From NCBI GenBank assembly GCA_000149265.1, contig CH002078.1, positions 184,992 to 248,991 on the forward strand: 64,000 nt of DNA. The letters run 5' to 3'. A program made the translations under genes and the position numbers. This DNA comes from Ciona savignyi. Taxonomy: Eukaryota; Chordata; Ascidiacea; Phlebobranchia; Cionidae. The stretch's first letter is position 1. Every line of letters begins with the position of its first letter. The notes below the pieces were generated by a model, which saw nothing but the letters and a program-made list of their open reading frames with translations, did no database searches and was not told the DNA's origin. Below, piece after piece: positions 1 through 9,381 of the stretch.

Positions 1-200
1 TTAAAGGACATCGTCGACACCCAGTGGAATAATGGGTCCTACCAAATTGAAGACACCGCTCCTATCATACACAACACGCTGCAATAGCTCCACTACCCCG
101 ACCATGGGCGCGAGGTAATCTGACGATTGCCCGTGGTGTTATACGCTCCTTAAGTTTTGTCATAATAGGAATAAACATAAAATCCTATCCTGTGTTGTGG
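1..200 (+). repeat. SINE fragment (tRNA-related family), body and tail
   Basis: This matches the body and 3' tail of the SINE seen in full at 20896-21200: 'accaaattgaag', 'caatagctcc', 'gggcgcgaggt', 'ctgacgattgcccgtg', then a tail ending in 'atcctatcctgt'. The head lies outside the window. The corresponding SINE of the right-hand duplicate is at 4975-5260. Confidence 0.6.
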
Positions 201-319
201 AAGTAATAAACGAAACTTATTTACAAAAATATTAAAATTAAAATTATTTTATTTGTGGAATAAATCGAAATTCTGGAGGGAGAACATGTTTTATACTGAT
301 GAATGTGAAAAAGAAAGAA

Positions 320-716
320 TGGTTACCACACGGGCAATCGTCAGATTACCTTGCGTATATGTAAGGTGGCGTTACCAGATTACCTCGCAAAGACGTAAGC
401 AAGTGTTACCGCACAAGCCATTGGTATATTACCGTAAGGGATCGTTACCACACGGGCAATCGTCAGATTTCCTCACGAATATGTAAGGGATCGTTATCAC
501 TGGCAATCGTCAGATTACCTCGCGAATACGTAAGGAAGCGTTACCACACGGGCAATCGTCAGATTACCTCGCGAGTACGCAAAGGACCGTTACCACACGG
601 GCAATCGTCAGATTACATCGCGAATATGTAAGGGCGCGTTACCACACGGGCAATCGTCAGATTACCTCGCGAATACGTAAGGAAGCGTTACCACACGGGC
701 AATCGTCAGATAACCT
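320..716. repeat. 49-bp minisatellite derived from a SINE fragment
   Basis: The motif 'taccacacgggcaatcgtca' recurs at roughly 446, 495, 543, 592, 641 and 690, a period of about 49 bp, with two or three more diverged units before 446. The unit is the minus-strand sequence of the SINE segment around 'gacgattgcccgtgtg' joined to 'cgcgaatacgtaagg'. The right duplicate (5405-5635) carries the same array with about three fewer units. Confidence 0.8.
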
Positions 717-776
717 GCGCCGACCTTTGGTTCACCTGAGGTAATTATGTTGAATAACTTGTTCCCACAATTCCAG

Positions 777-1685
777 GTACACTTCCTTCTCTGCGTACGG
801 ATCCCTACATGACATAATATTGAATCACAACAACAAAACTGTACTGCAAAGTCTTAACGAAGTAAGTATGTGCAAAACCACAGCAGCAAGGTTTATTTAA
901 GATTGGGATGTTCATTTATCCCCGTCAATGGGAAATGCAAGTGAGTTATCACCTCGCTCCCACCGTCGGTTTACCAGAGCTATTACGATGTGTCGTGAAT
1001 AATCCAAGCGTTTCCTTTAGTTCTAATTATAAAATTCGCATTGTCCCAGATGCACTGGAACCAAACCAACGCAAACGCGTTCAGTGCCTTGATGAAAGAT
1101 ATACGACGTTCGGTCACTTGTAAAATCAACGGAGTAAGACATCCCAGGGTAAGTACAACGATTGGAACATGCTTTATTGAATTTTGAACCCTAATTTAAC
1201 GAATCAAGCCGGCCTCGTTTGTTCAGATTTAATGCAAATAAATAATCCATTGGGTTAATGCAATGTCGGTTAAATGTCTTGCTCAAGGATACAACGGAAT
1301 CGCTAGCGACCAGTTTCGAACCTGAAATCCTTTGGCTTAAATGAGCCGCACTAGTCCACCAAGGTATTCGGTCTGAGGTCAAACTGTCGGATTCAAGCAA
1401 AATACGTTAAAATTCCCGCTTATGATCATTTAGCCATTAAGGTGGGTTGCTATAATGTAATATAAACGATTTAAATTCCAGGTGCCAGCCTCAGAACCTG
1501 CAATAAATATTACAAGAGAATATGTTGAGCCGATTCAAACTTGTGTGGAATCTTCAAGCGGATTTCAAGTTGAACTGATGAAAGATGTTTGCTCCGTTTC
1601 TACCCGTCCAGTTCCCTTTGCCGCAGTTTTATTCACCACATTTAGTCTTGTAGTTCTGACGACTTTATTTTACCACGATTCTTAA
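777..1685 (+). CDS. 3' end of an unidentified membrane-tailed gene, left copy (three exons)
   Basis: Three plus-strand exons can be joined: 777-861 (after 'cacaattccag', donor GTAAGTATG), 1050-1148 (after 'cattgtcccag', donor GTAAGTAC) and 1482-1685 (after 'aaattccag', ending in TAA). The frame enters with one nucleotide of a split codon and stays open through all junctions (phase 0 at both internal junctions), giving about 128 residues. The C-terminus is a hydrophobic run of about 19 residues ending near the stop, so it is either a tail anchor or a GPI-attachment signal. N-glycosylation sequons (NKT, NQT, NIT) and several cysteines suggest an extracellular or lumenal product. Upstream exons are not in the window. 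I do not recognise the family. A near-identical copy lies at 5692-6600. The final exon is preceded by a splice acceptor, so its GTG is codon V within the protein, not a start. Confidence 0.6.
908..1390 (-). repeat. Two SINE fragments flanking an exon
   Basis: Positions 925-1012 carry the minus-strand SINE tail and body ('atccccgtcaatggg', 'caccgtcggtttaccaga', 'gcgtttccttta'). Positions 1230-1385 carry the remaining part and head ('ccattgggttaatgcaatgt', 'gcgaccagtttcgaacctg'). The 1050-1148 exon sits between them, so part of that exon's upstream intron and its acceptor region is SINE-derived. The same arrangement is present in the right duplicate (5825-6300). Confidence 0.55.
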
Positions 1686-1849
1686 TTATTTGCACAAAAT
1701 CGTGTATATATTATTCCACTAGGGTAAATCATTCCTATATTATATAACCAGATATGCAGTTGTGTTGTTTATTGTATCTTTTTAGTACAACCCATTAATC
1801 CACTGTGTCAAAAAGACGATGTCCGACAATTTAGTCTATTTATTTCGTT

Positions 1850-2000
1850 AGCTAGTACGAAACTGGACGTTAGCTAGTTGGTTGTGTCCTTGGGCAAGGT
1901 ACTTAACGGACATTGCCCAAGCCCAGTGGATAACGGGTTGTACCAAAAAAACGTGTGAATCATACACAATACACTGCAATAGCCCCGGTAACCCAATGTA
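1850..2000 (+). repeat. SINE fragment
   Basis: Contains 'gctagttggttgtgtccttg', 'ggcaaggtacttaacggaca' and 'caatagccccggtaaccc', which is the plus-strand SINE body. The right duplicate has it at 6765-6985 with a longer tail. The unit-level similarity between left and right duplicates fades near 2000. Confidence 0.55.
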
Positions 2001-2006
2001 ACGGTG

Positions 2007-2800
2007 AGAAACGAAATTTTTCCAAACCGAAAAGGCAGAAACGAAAGTTTCGTTTCTGAAAAAAAATGTATTAGATAATTTTTTTAGAAGTTAGGTGGCA
2101 CTAGAGGTCAAACAGTAAAATAACCATATAACTTCTTTTAATGCAATAACGGTGTCTGGCCGAATGGTTAGCGCGACAGATTCGTAGTTATGGACCGGCC
2201 CATGTTGGTTTCGATACTTAACCCGGGGAATATTTGTTTTATTTACATGAACCAGCCTAGTTAAAATTGGTAAAACGTCACAGTGACGTCATGCAGAACA
2301 TTGGCTGCGTGAGAAATCAGCTTTGTCGCGCGTTATTATGATGTCATAATTAAACTCGAGTTATCAGTACAATCACCTGCCAATAGTGGTGTGAATAATG
2401 ACTCATAATGGAGTTACATTATTACTTGTGTAATCCCCACAACAGAAAGATTTTTTTTGTTTGCTACACAAAATTACAAATATGGTGCTCAGTTTGTGAT
2501 CATATGTTTATTAATCACGTGCGTCATAGAGTAGCACATAAGCTAAATGTTCTATAGCAGAAAGCGGTTACTTAATTTGTCCTCAAAGTTTTGAAGACAA
2601 ATTGTACTTGCCCATGTTTTGACCGATTCACCTCTTAGAAAGATTTAAAACTCTTAAACCACGAAGCATGCGATATCACATTTTACTGTCATAATACTAA
2701 CATAACAACTTTTCGTTATCGTTTCTGGAAACAAAATTTTCGTTTCTCGGGTAAAATTTTCGTTTCTTAGAAACGAAAATTGTGTTTCTTAAATGAGTTT
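2007..2800. repeat. Possible foldback or MITE element with GAAACGAAA termini
   Basis: The left side (2007-2062) carries repeated 'gaaacgaaa' and the right side (2710-2795) carries repeated 'ttcgtttct', so the ends are inverted relative to each other. The interior is non-coding and holds a tRNA-like segment. Precise ends and a target duplication were not resolved, so the call is tentative. Confidence 0.35.
2150..2235 (+). repeat. tRNA-like segment (SINE head or tRNA relic)
   Basis: 'tggccgaatggttagcgcg' fits a tRNA A-box and D-arm, and 'ggtttcgatac' about 45 bp later is a degenerate B-box. No pairing acceptor stem is visible, so a functional tRNA is unlikely. Confidence 0.4.
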
Positions 2801-3845
2801 AGGATTATTATTTCCCAAGTTCTATGATTACATATTTCGCTAAGCTGACACAATATCAACAATTTCGAGTGAAAATGATTGCATGTGCAGTTAATAAATG
2901 TAGTTGGACCTTTTAAAATAAGATAATGTATTTGTTGTATTCATTTAAATGAAACATAAATGTATGAACCCACAATATTAAAAATAATACACTGATTTGT
3001 ACTTTTTACGGGCGGTAATAGAAACAAACGGGGTTAAAAGAGTGATTTAAATTCGTGTAACCGATAAACATTAAAAAAACTCGTCATAAATAATGATTTT
3101 AATTTAGAATAACATTAGAGAGATTTTCAGGTAGATATACATGAACAAACTGTCGTAAAAATAACAAAAAACGAAAATTACGTGACTAAAGATAAAATGG
3201 ATGATGATAATTACTCCAAAAGTGATTACGTTAATGATTTTTAGATTTTTTGCTTTCCAAAACTCGCCTTTGTGGTGTGTCATTTGGTTAGTTCTGCTAC
3301 AACATACTTTTTCTGCAATCATTGTGTTTATCCATAATAAACAACAAGTTTTGCAATACGTAGTTAAACTAAGTGGCAAGATCATCGACTTTACTCAATG
3401 ATGGTTAATTCAGAACGGAAAATGAGAACTTGGTTCGCAATAAAGAATATATTTAATTATATTGTAAAAAATTGATGTGTGTTAATTGCAGCATCACACC
3501 TAAGTTCATTAATATACTGCGAAAATTTGTCGACATTTATATATGAAAGCGGGCTGATATCACGTCAATGACGTATATAAGAAAATGACTTAAGGTGTTT
3601 CCGTAATATGTTTGAAAATTGTCCTTTAAAAACGATTGTCATTTTTCTTTCCTATAAACGATAATCATATTTTCTAACATATTATATTAAATCTAACAGG
3701 TCCACTTTTTAATGATTGTGATTGAATGACAGTTGAACCAATGTCCTAAAATAGTTAATATTCATGCCTGTATTGAGAATTGCATGTTAATCTGAACAAG
3801 GGATTAATGTTTTCATATATTGTAGTATTATGGAATTAAATAAGA
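2801..3845. other. AT-rich intergenic sequence, no gene seen
   Basis: Short opposing ORFs around 3104-3401 overlap each other and have no recognisable motif. I see no coding signal here. Confidence 0.5.
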
Positions 3846-4845
3846 TCGATATAGCGAACATTTTGATAATTTGACCTTGTGTGGGTGCGTTTGTGGCGCG
3901 CGTTTGAAAACCATACAAGATATAAGTTTTTTGGGGGGAACAAATTTAAAGGTATGTTATCTACCCATCTACCAATTTTTATGTACTTACCACAACAAAT
4001 CGTCGATTTAGGTATATCCAAGTTGTTTCATTTCAACCCAAAGCGAAAATACTGATAATTTGACGTAGTGTGGGTGCGTGAATGGCGCGCGTTTGAAAAC
4101 AAAACGGGATATAAGGTTTATTTTTTGGGAGCAATTTTATAAATGTGTTATCCATCCATCTACCGATTTTCATGTACTTACTATAACAAATCGTCGATTT
4201 AGGAATATCAAGGCTGTTTCATTTCAACCCAAAGCGAACATATTGATCATTGGACGTAGTGAGGGTGCGTTTGTGGCGCGCGTTTGAAAACCAAACGAGA
4301 TATAAGGTATATTTTGTGAGCAAGTTTACGAGTATGTTATCTACCCATCTACCAATTTTCATCTACTAACTATAAGAAATCGTCGATTTAGGTATATCCA
4401 AGCTGTTTCATGTCAACCCAAAGCGAACATATTGATAATTTGACGTGGTGTGGGTGCGTTCAGGGCGTGCGTTTGAAAACCAAACAAGATATAACGTTTA
4501 TTTTTTGGGACCAAATTTATAAATGTGTTATCCACCCATCTACCGATTTTCATGTACTTACTATAAAAAAATCGTCGATTTAGGTATATCCAAGCTGTTT
4601 CATTTCATCCCAAAGCGAAATAATTGATAATATGACGTTTAGTGTGGGTGCGTTTATGGCGCGCGTTTGAAAACCAAACGAGATATGAGGTTTATTTTAT
4701 GGGAGCAAATTTACAATTATGTTATCTACCCATCTACCAATTTTCATCTACTTACTATAAGAAATCGTCGATTTAGGTATATTCAAGCTGTTTTATGTCA
4801 ACCCAAAGCGAACATATTGATAATTTGACGTGGTGTGGGTGCGAT
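3846..4845. repeat. About 190-bp tandem repeat, about five copies
   Basis: The landmark 'aagcgaa' recurs at 4041, 4232, 4421, 4613 and 4805 (spacings 191, 189, 192, 192), with a first diverged copy near 3852. Each unit contains 'ggcgcgcgtttgaaaac', 'ccatctacc' and 'aaatcgtcgatttagg'. Short ORFs here are shadows of the repeat. Confidence 0.9.
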
Positions 4846-4974
4846 CGCTTATACCATGTACTACCCCAAGATATCATTGTCCTACTGTGAAACAGCCCCT
4901 GTGGTCAATCACCTTTTGTATTACCTCAACTACACCGATGTCAGGTATGCTCTGTGAAATAGTGGAAGGTTTTC

Positions 4975-5260
4975 TGACCGATTACCTTGGTGGCTTAGTG
5001 CGCCGCCTTTTAACCAAAAGGTTTGAGGTTAGAATCTGGTTGCTAGCTAGTTCGTTGTGTCCTTGGGCAAGGTACTTTAACGGACATTGCCTGAACCTAA
5101 TAGGTTCTACCAAATTGAAGGAATGTGTCTATTATACACAACACACTTCAATAGCTCCAGTAACCCGACAATGAGCGCGAATCTGACGATTTGCCCGTGT
5201 GTTAACGCTCCTTAAGTTTTGTCATAATAGGAATAAACATAAAATCCTATCCTGTGTTGT
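4975..5260 (+). repeat. SINE copy, near full length
   Basis: Head 'ttggtggcttagtgcgccgc', body 'gttgtgtccttgggcaaggt', 'aacccgac' and 'gcccgtgtgttaac', tail 'atcctatcctgtg'. It forms the left part of the right-hand duplicated block. Confidence 0.65.
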
Positions 5261-5404
5261 GGAATTAATAAACGACAAAGCACTGTGCACCTCATGAACT
5301 AGTTTTGTAGATGAACTAGTTAAAAACTTTACAAAGATATTCAATTTAAAATTCTTATTCATGGAATAAATTGAAATCTGAAGGAAAAATGTTTTATACT
5401 GGTA

Positions 5405-5635
5405 AATGTAAAAAGAAAGAAGGGTTACTACAGGGGCAATCGTCAAATTATCTTGCGTATATGTAAGGTGGCGTTACCAGATTACCTCGCGAATACGTAA
5501 GCAAGTGTTGCCGCACAAGCCATTGGTATATTACCCTGCGAATACGTAAGGGAGCGTTACCACACGGGCAATCGTAAGATTACCTCGCGAATACGTAAGG
5601 GAGCGTTATCACACGGGCCATAGATAACCTCGCGC
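5405..5635. repeat. 49-bp minisatellite, right duplicate (shorter array)
   Basis: Same unit as at 320-716 ('taccacacgggcaatcgta', 'cgcgaatacgtaagggagc') but with about half the copies. The array length difference of roughly 150 bp accounts for the different offset of sequences upstream of it in the two duplicates. Confidence 0.75.
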
Positions 5636-5691
5636 TCACCTTTGGTTCACCGGAGTTAATTATGTTGAATAACTTGTTCCCACCATTCCAG

Positions 5692-6600
5692 GTACACTTC
5701 CTTCTCCGCGTACGGTTCCCTACATGACATAATATTGAATCACAACAACAAAACTGTACTGCAAAGTCTTAACGAAGTAAGTATGTGCAAAACTGCATCA
5801 GCAAGGTTTATTTAAGATTGGGATGTTTATTTATCCCCGTCAATGGGAAATGCAAGTGAGTTAACACCTCGCTCCCACCGTCGGTTTACCAGAGCTATTA
5901 CGGTGTGTCGTGAATAATCCAAGCGTTTCCTTTAGTTCTAATTATAAAATTCGCATTGTCCCAGATGCACTGGAACCAAACCAACGCAAACGCGTTCAGC
6001 GCCTTGATGAAAGATATACGACGTTCAGTCAATTGTAAAATCAACGGAGTAAGACACCCCAGGGTAAGTACAACGATTGGAACATGCTTTATTGAATTTT
6101 GAACCCTAATTTAACGAATCAAGCCGGCCTCGTTTATTCAGTTTTAATGCAATTAAATAATCCATTGGGTTAATGCAATGTCGGTTAAATGTCTTGCTCA
6201 AGGATACAACGGAATCGCTAGCGACCAGTTTCGAACCTGAAATCCTTTGGCTAAAAAGAGACGCACTAGCCAATCAAGCTATCCGGTCTAAGGTCAAACT
6301 GTTGGATTCAAGCAAAATACGTTAAAATTCCCGCTTATGATCATTTAGCCATTTAGGTTGGTTTCTATAATGTAATATAAACGATTTAAATTCCAGGTGC
6401 CAGCCTCAGAACCTGCAATAAGTATTACAAGAGAATATGTTGAGCCGATTCAAACTTGTGTGGAATCTTCAAGCGGATTTCAAGTTGAACTGATGAAAGA
6501 TGTTTGCTCCGTTTCTACTCGCCCAGTTCCCTTTGCCGCAGTTTTATTCACCACATTTAGTCTTGTAGTTCTGACGACTTTATTTTACTACGATTCTTAA
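5692..6600 (+). CDS. 3' end of an unidentified membrane-tailed gene, right copy (three exons)
   Basis: The exons at 5692-5776, 5965-6063 and 6397-6600 match the left copy in length, phase and splice sites. Comparing the two by eye, I see three amino-acid differences (T to N in exon 2; N to S and H to Y in exon 3) and no frame disruption. The intron between exons 2 and 3 is 333 bp in both copies. No candidate upstream exon was found between 1686 and 5692. This copy may therefore be an alternative 3' end used by the upstream gene, or an orphan 3' duplicate without its own promoter. Function not recognised. Confidence 0.55.
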
Positions 6601-6764
6601 TTATTTGCACAAAATCGTGTATATATTATTCCACTAGGGTAAATCATTCCTATATTATATAACCAGATATGCAGTTGTGTTGTTTATTGTATCTTTTTAG
6701 TACAACCCATTAATCCACTGTGTCAAAAAGACGATGTCCGACAATTTAGTATATTTATTTCGTT

Positions 6765-6990
6765 AGCTAGTACGAAACTGGACGTTAGCTAGTTGGTTGT
6801 GTCCTTGGGCAAGGTACTTAACGGACATTGCCCAAGCCCAGTGGATAACGGGTTGTACCAAACAAACGTGTGAATCATACACAATACACTGCAGTAGCTC
6901 CGTTAACCCAACGGTGGGCGCGAGGTGATCTGACGATTGCCCGTGTGTTAACCTCCTTTTTTCCACTCGCGGAGATAAACATTCTATCCA
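6765..6990 (+). repeat. SINE fragment
   Basis: Plus-strand body and tail: 'ggttgtgtccttgggcaagg', 'ctccgttaacccaacggtgg', 'gacgattgcccgtgtgttaa', ending near 'catcctatct'. Confidence 0.55.
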
Positions 6991-7195
6991 TATCACATCC
7001 TATCTGATGTCCTATATATGCTTACGCACCAAGCAAATATGTCAGACGACATATAGTATGTTTTGTAATATATAAGAGTGTTAGCTATTAAAGTAAAACG
7101 AACAACTCCATTAACCGGAATCTTTTTTATGTTGAAATCGACGCCACACGTTAGTATAGTAACTGCAATAATAAAATCGCCAGATTTTGCTTAAT

Positions 7196-7560
7196 AGATA
7201 TATTCATGCTTATCCTCTTAAATGGGAAAACCAGGGGGATTAACACACGGGCAATCGTTAAGCCACCTTTTACAGTCAGATTGGCAGTTATTATAGAACA
7301 CATTTGTGTTGATTGTTTTTTTTAGTTTAAATACAATTAATCCACCGTGTTCAGGCAATGTCCGCTAAGTGCATTGCACAAGGACACAACCGACTAGCTT
7401 ACCACCAGTTTCGATCCTACGTTTTTTACTTGTCACACCGGTTAGTTTAGCCGTTTGCGAGTCGCATTTCAGCCAAAGGTCCAAAACTGGTCACTGTAGC
7501 TATTCGGTTGTGTTCTTGGACAAGTTACTTAACAGACATTGCTTGGGCCCAGTGGATTAA
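7196..7560. repeat. Two SINE fragments in opposite orientation
   Basis: 7196-7412 is minus-strand SINE sequence ('gttaacacacgggcaatcgt'-like, then 'gttcaggcaatgtccgc'). 7440-7560 is plus-strand sequence ('cggttgtgttcttgg', 'cttgggcccagtggatt'). Confidence 0.5.
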
Positions 7561-7668
7561 TATATATTACGCCACTAGGGTAAATCATTTCTATATTATA
7601 TAACCAGATATGCAGTTACGTTGCTAATTCTGCATCTTTATGAATACAAACCATTAATCCATTGTGTT

Positions 7669-8002
7669 AAACCATTAATCCATTGTGTGTCTATTGTGTG
7701 TCAAACCATTAATCCATTGTGTGTCTATTGTGTGTCAAACCATTAATCCATTGTGTGTCTATTGTGTGTCAAACCATTAATCCATTGTGTGTCTATTGTG
7801 TGTCAAACCATTAATCCATTGTGTGTCTATTGTGTGTCAAACCATTAATCCATTGTGTGTCTATTGTGTGTCAAACCATTAATCCATTGTGTGTCTAGTG
7901 TGTGTCAAACCATTAATCCATTGTGTGTCTATTGTGTGTCAAACCATTAATCCATTGTGTGTCTATTGTGTGTCAAACCATTAATCCATTGTGTGTCTAG
8001 TG
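7669..8002. repeat. 34-bp minisatellite, about 9.8 copies
   Basis: The unit begins AAACCATTAATCCATTGTGT and continues 'gtctattgtgtgtc'. Starts fall exactly every 34 bp from 7669 (7703, 7737 and so on). Only isolated T/G changes separate units, so the expansion is recent. 'cattaatccattgtgt' is a motif of the neighbouring SINE-flank sequence ('cccattaatccactgtgt' at about 1792 and 6707). Confidence 0.95.
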
Positions 8003-8242
8003 GTTTGGTACGATGGGGGTGTTAGCTATTAAAGTAAAATTAACAACTTTATTAACCGGATCTTTTTTATGTTGAAATCGACACCACACGACCGTTTCTA
8101 TTAGTATGTTACTTGCGATAATAACATGGCCACATTTATTATTTTGCGGAATACCAGACTCTAATCGACTGTGTCTTAGTGCAATGTACTTCGTTCCAAT
8201 AGATGAAACAAAAACTGTATAAATATCCCCGTCGTATTTAAA

Positions 8243-8480
8243 TCACTCTGGTATATTCGGTAACCCGACGGTGCGCATGGGTATTAAAACTATGTGGTTA
8301 ATAAGTACTTCCGGAGAATACGTGATAGGATATTCATGTTTATCCTTGTAAATGGAAAACCAGGGGGTTAACACACGGGCAATCGTCAATCCACCTTCCA
8401 CGGTCCGGTTACCGCAGTCATTATAGAACACATTTGTTTTGAGTCGTTAATGTAATGTTTAATTTAATCCACCGTGTTCA
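8243..8480 (-). repeat. SINE fragment
   Basis: Minus-strand tail and body: 'ggatattcatgtttatcctt', 'gttaacacacgggcaatcgt', then a diverged central part. Confidence 0.5.
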
Positions 8481-9381
8481 AGTAAATCGGTCTTAAATTA
8501 TCAGATTAAACTTAACTTTCCAAAACAATATCAACGTATATAATGAACTAGGAAACTAGGAAGAATTAAAATATCACAGATTACCCGGGTACCTCTCAAA
8601 TTCTTAAATCGAGAAACGAATATAATGCACTGTGAATGGGCCGCACAGTTTGATACAAATTGTAGATTATGATAAAAGCAACAATGGTTTAGAAAATAAA
8701 TAAACACAAAAAATAACTTGGATCAGCCCAGGAAATACCCGAAAATGTAAAACGAGACTTACTTTTAATGTAGTATTACGTTTATAATTGGATTTTCGAG
8801 CGAAAGAAGGTATACATTTGAGTTAAATTGAACGTTATGGGTATGTTTAGTTTAATTTATTCATTTTCGTGTTAAATTACAAAAAATGAAACAAATTATA
8901 ATTAAGAAAACAGAAATAGGAAATGAAGGCAAAACAAAGAATAAATTCGGTAACATATTATATAGAGATGCACTATTTTCAATTATGATCACTATAAAAG
9001 ATTAGATTTCCCAACCCATATAAAAGGCACATTTTAGTCAGTTAATGAAGTTTCATTTTATATTCGCCAGACTTGGATAATACTTTTGGAAACTTTAGGT
9101 GTTTACCTTTGAAAGTTTAATTTGTTTTCTCTGTTTACTCCACCAAAATATTGTCAGTTTTATTTAAGATTAAAGAAACATCAAAAATTACCTTCCAAGC
9201 TGAGGATAATTATTAATTCTGGAATGGTGACAAGTGACCCACTGTTTCTCTTTGCAGAAATGTAGAATTATCATTTTAATGTCAAAAGTTGTTTTACATT
9301 AGGTGTTATACATGTTCAACATCTTTATACACTGATAACGCCTGCCTATACCATCCTTGTGTGGTTGTGTATTAAATAATA
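8481..9381. other. AT-rich sequence downstream of ST1
   Basis: This is the 3' flank of the first sulfotransferase gene. No additional exon, RNA gene or repeat family was recognised. Confidence 0.4.

Larger units (their letters stand above)
5065..6905. repeat. Right unit of a tandem segmental duplication (left unit about 1-2000)
   Basis: From 777/5692 through 1685/6600 and beyond, the two segments align with a constant 4915-bp offset and high identity, including introns, SINE fragments and downstream sequence to about 1990/6905. The units are separated by the GAAACGAAA element and the 190-bp repeat array. Confidence 0.85.

Noticed and set aside
320..716. CRISPR-like regular repeat array
   Set aside because: Units are contiguous with no unique spacers, in a eukaryotic setting; it is a minisatellite.
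2150..2235. Functional tRNA gene
   Set aside because: A-box present but the B-box is degenerate and no acceptor stem pairs; treated as SINE head or relic.
3104..3401. Opposing ORFs of 93 and 66 codons
   Set aside because: They overlap each other on opposite strands in AT-rich DNA, lack motifs and have no splice context.
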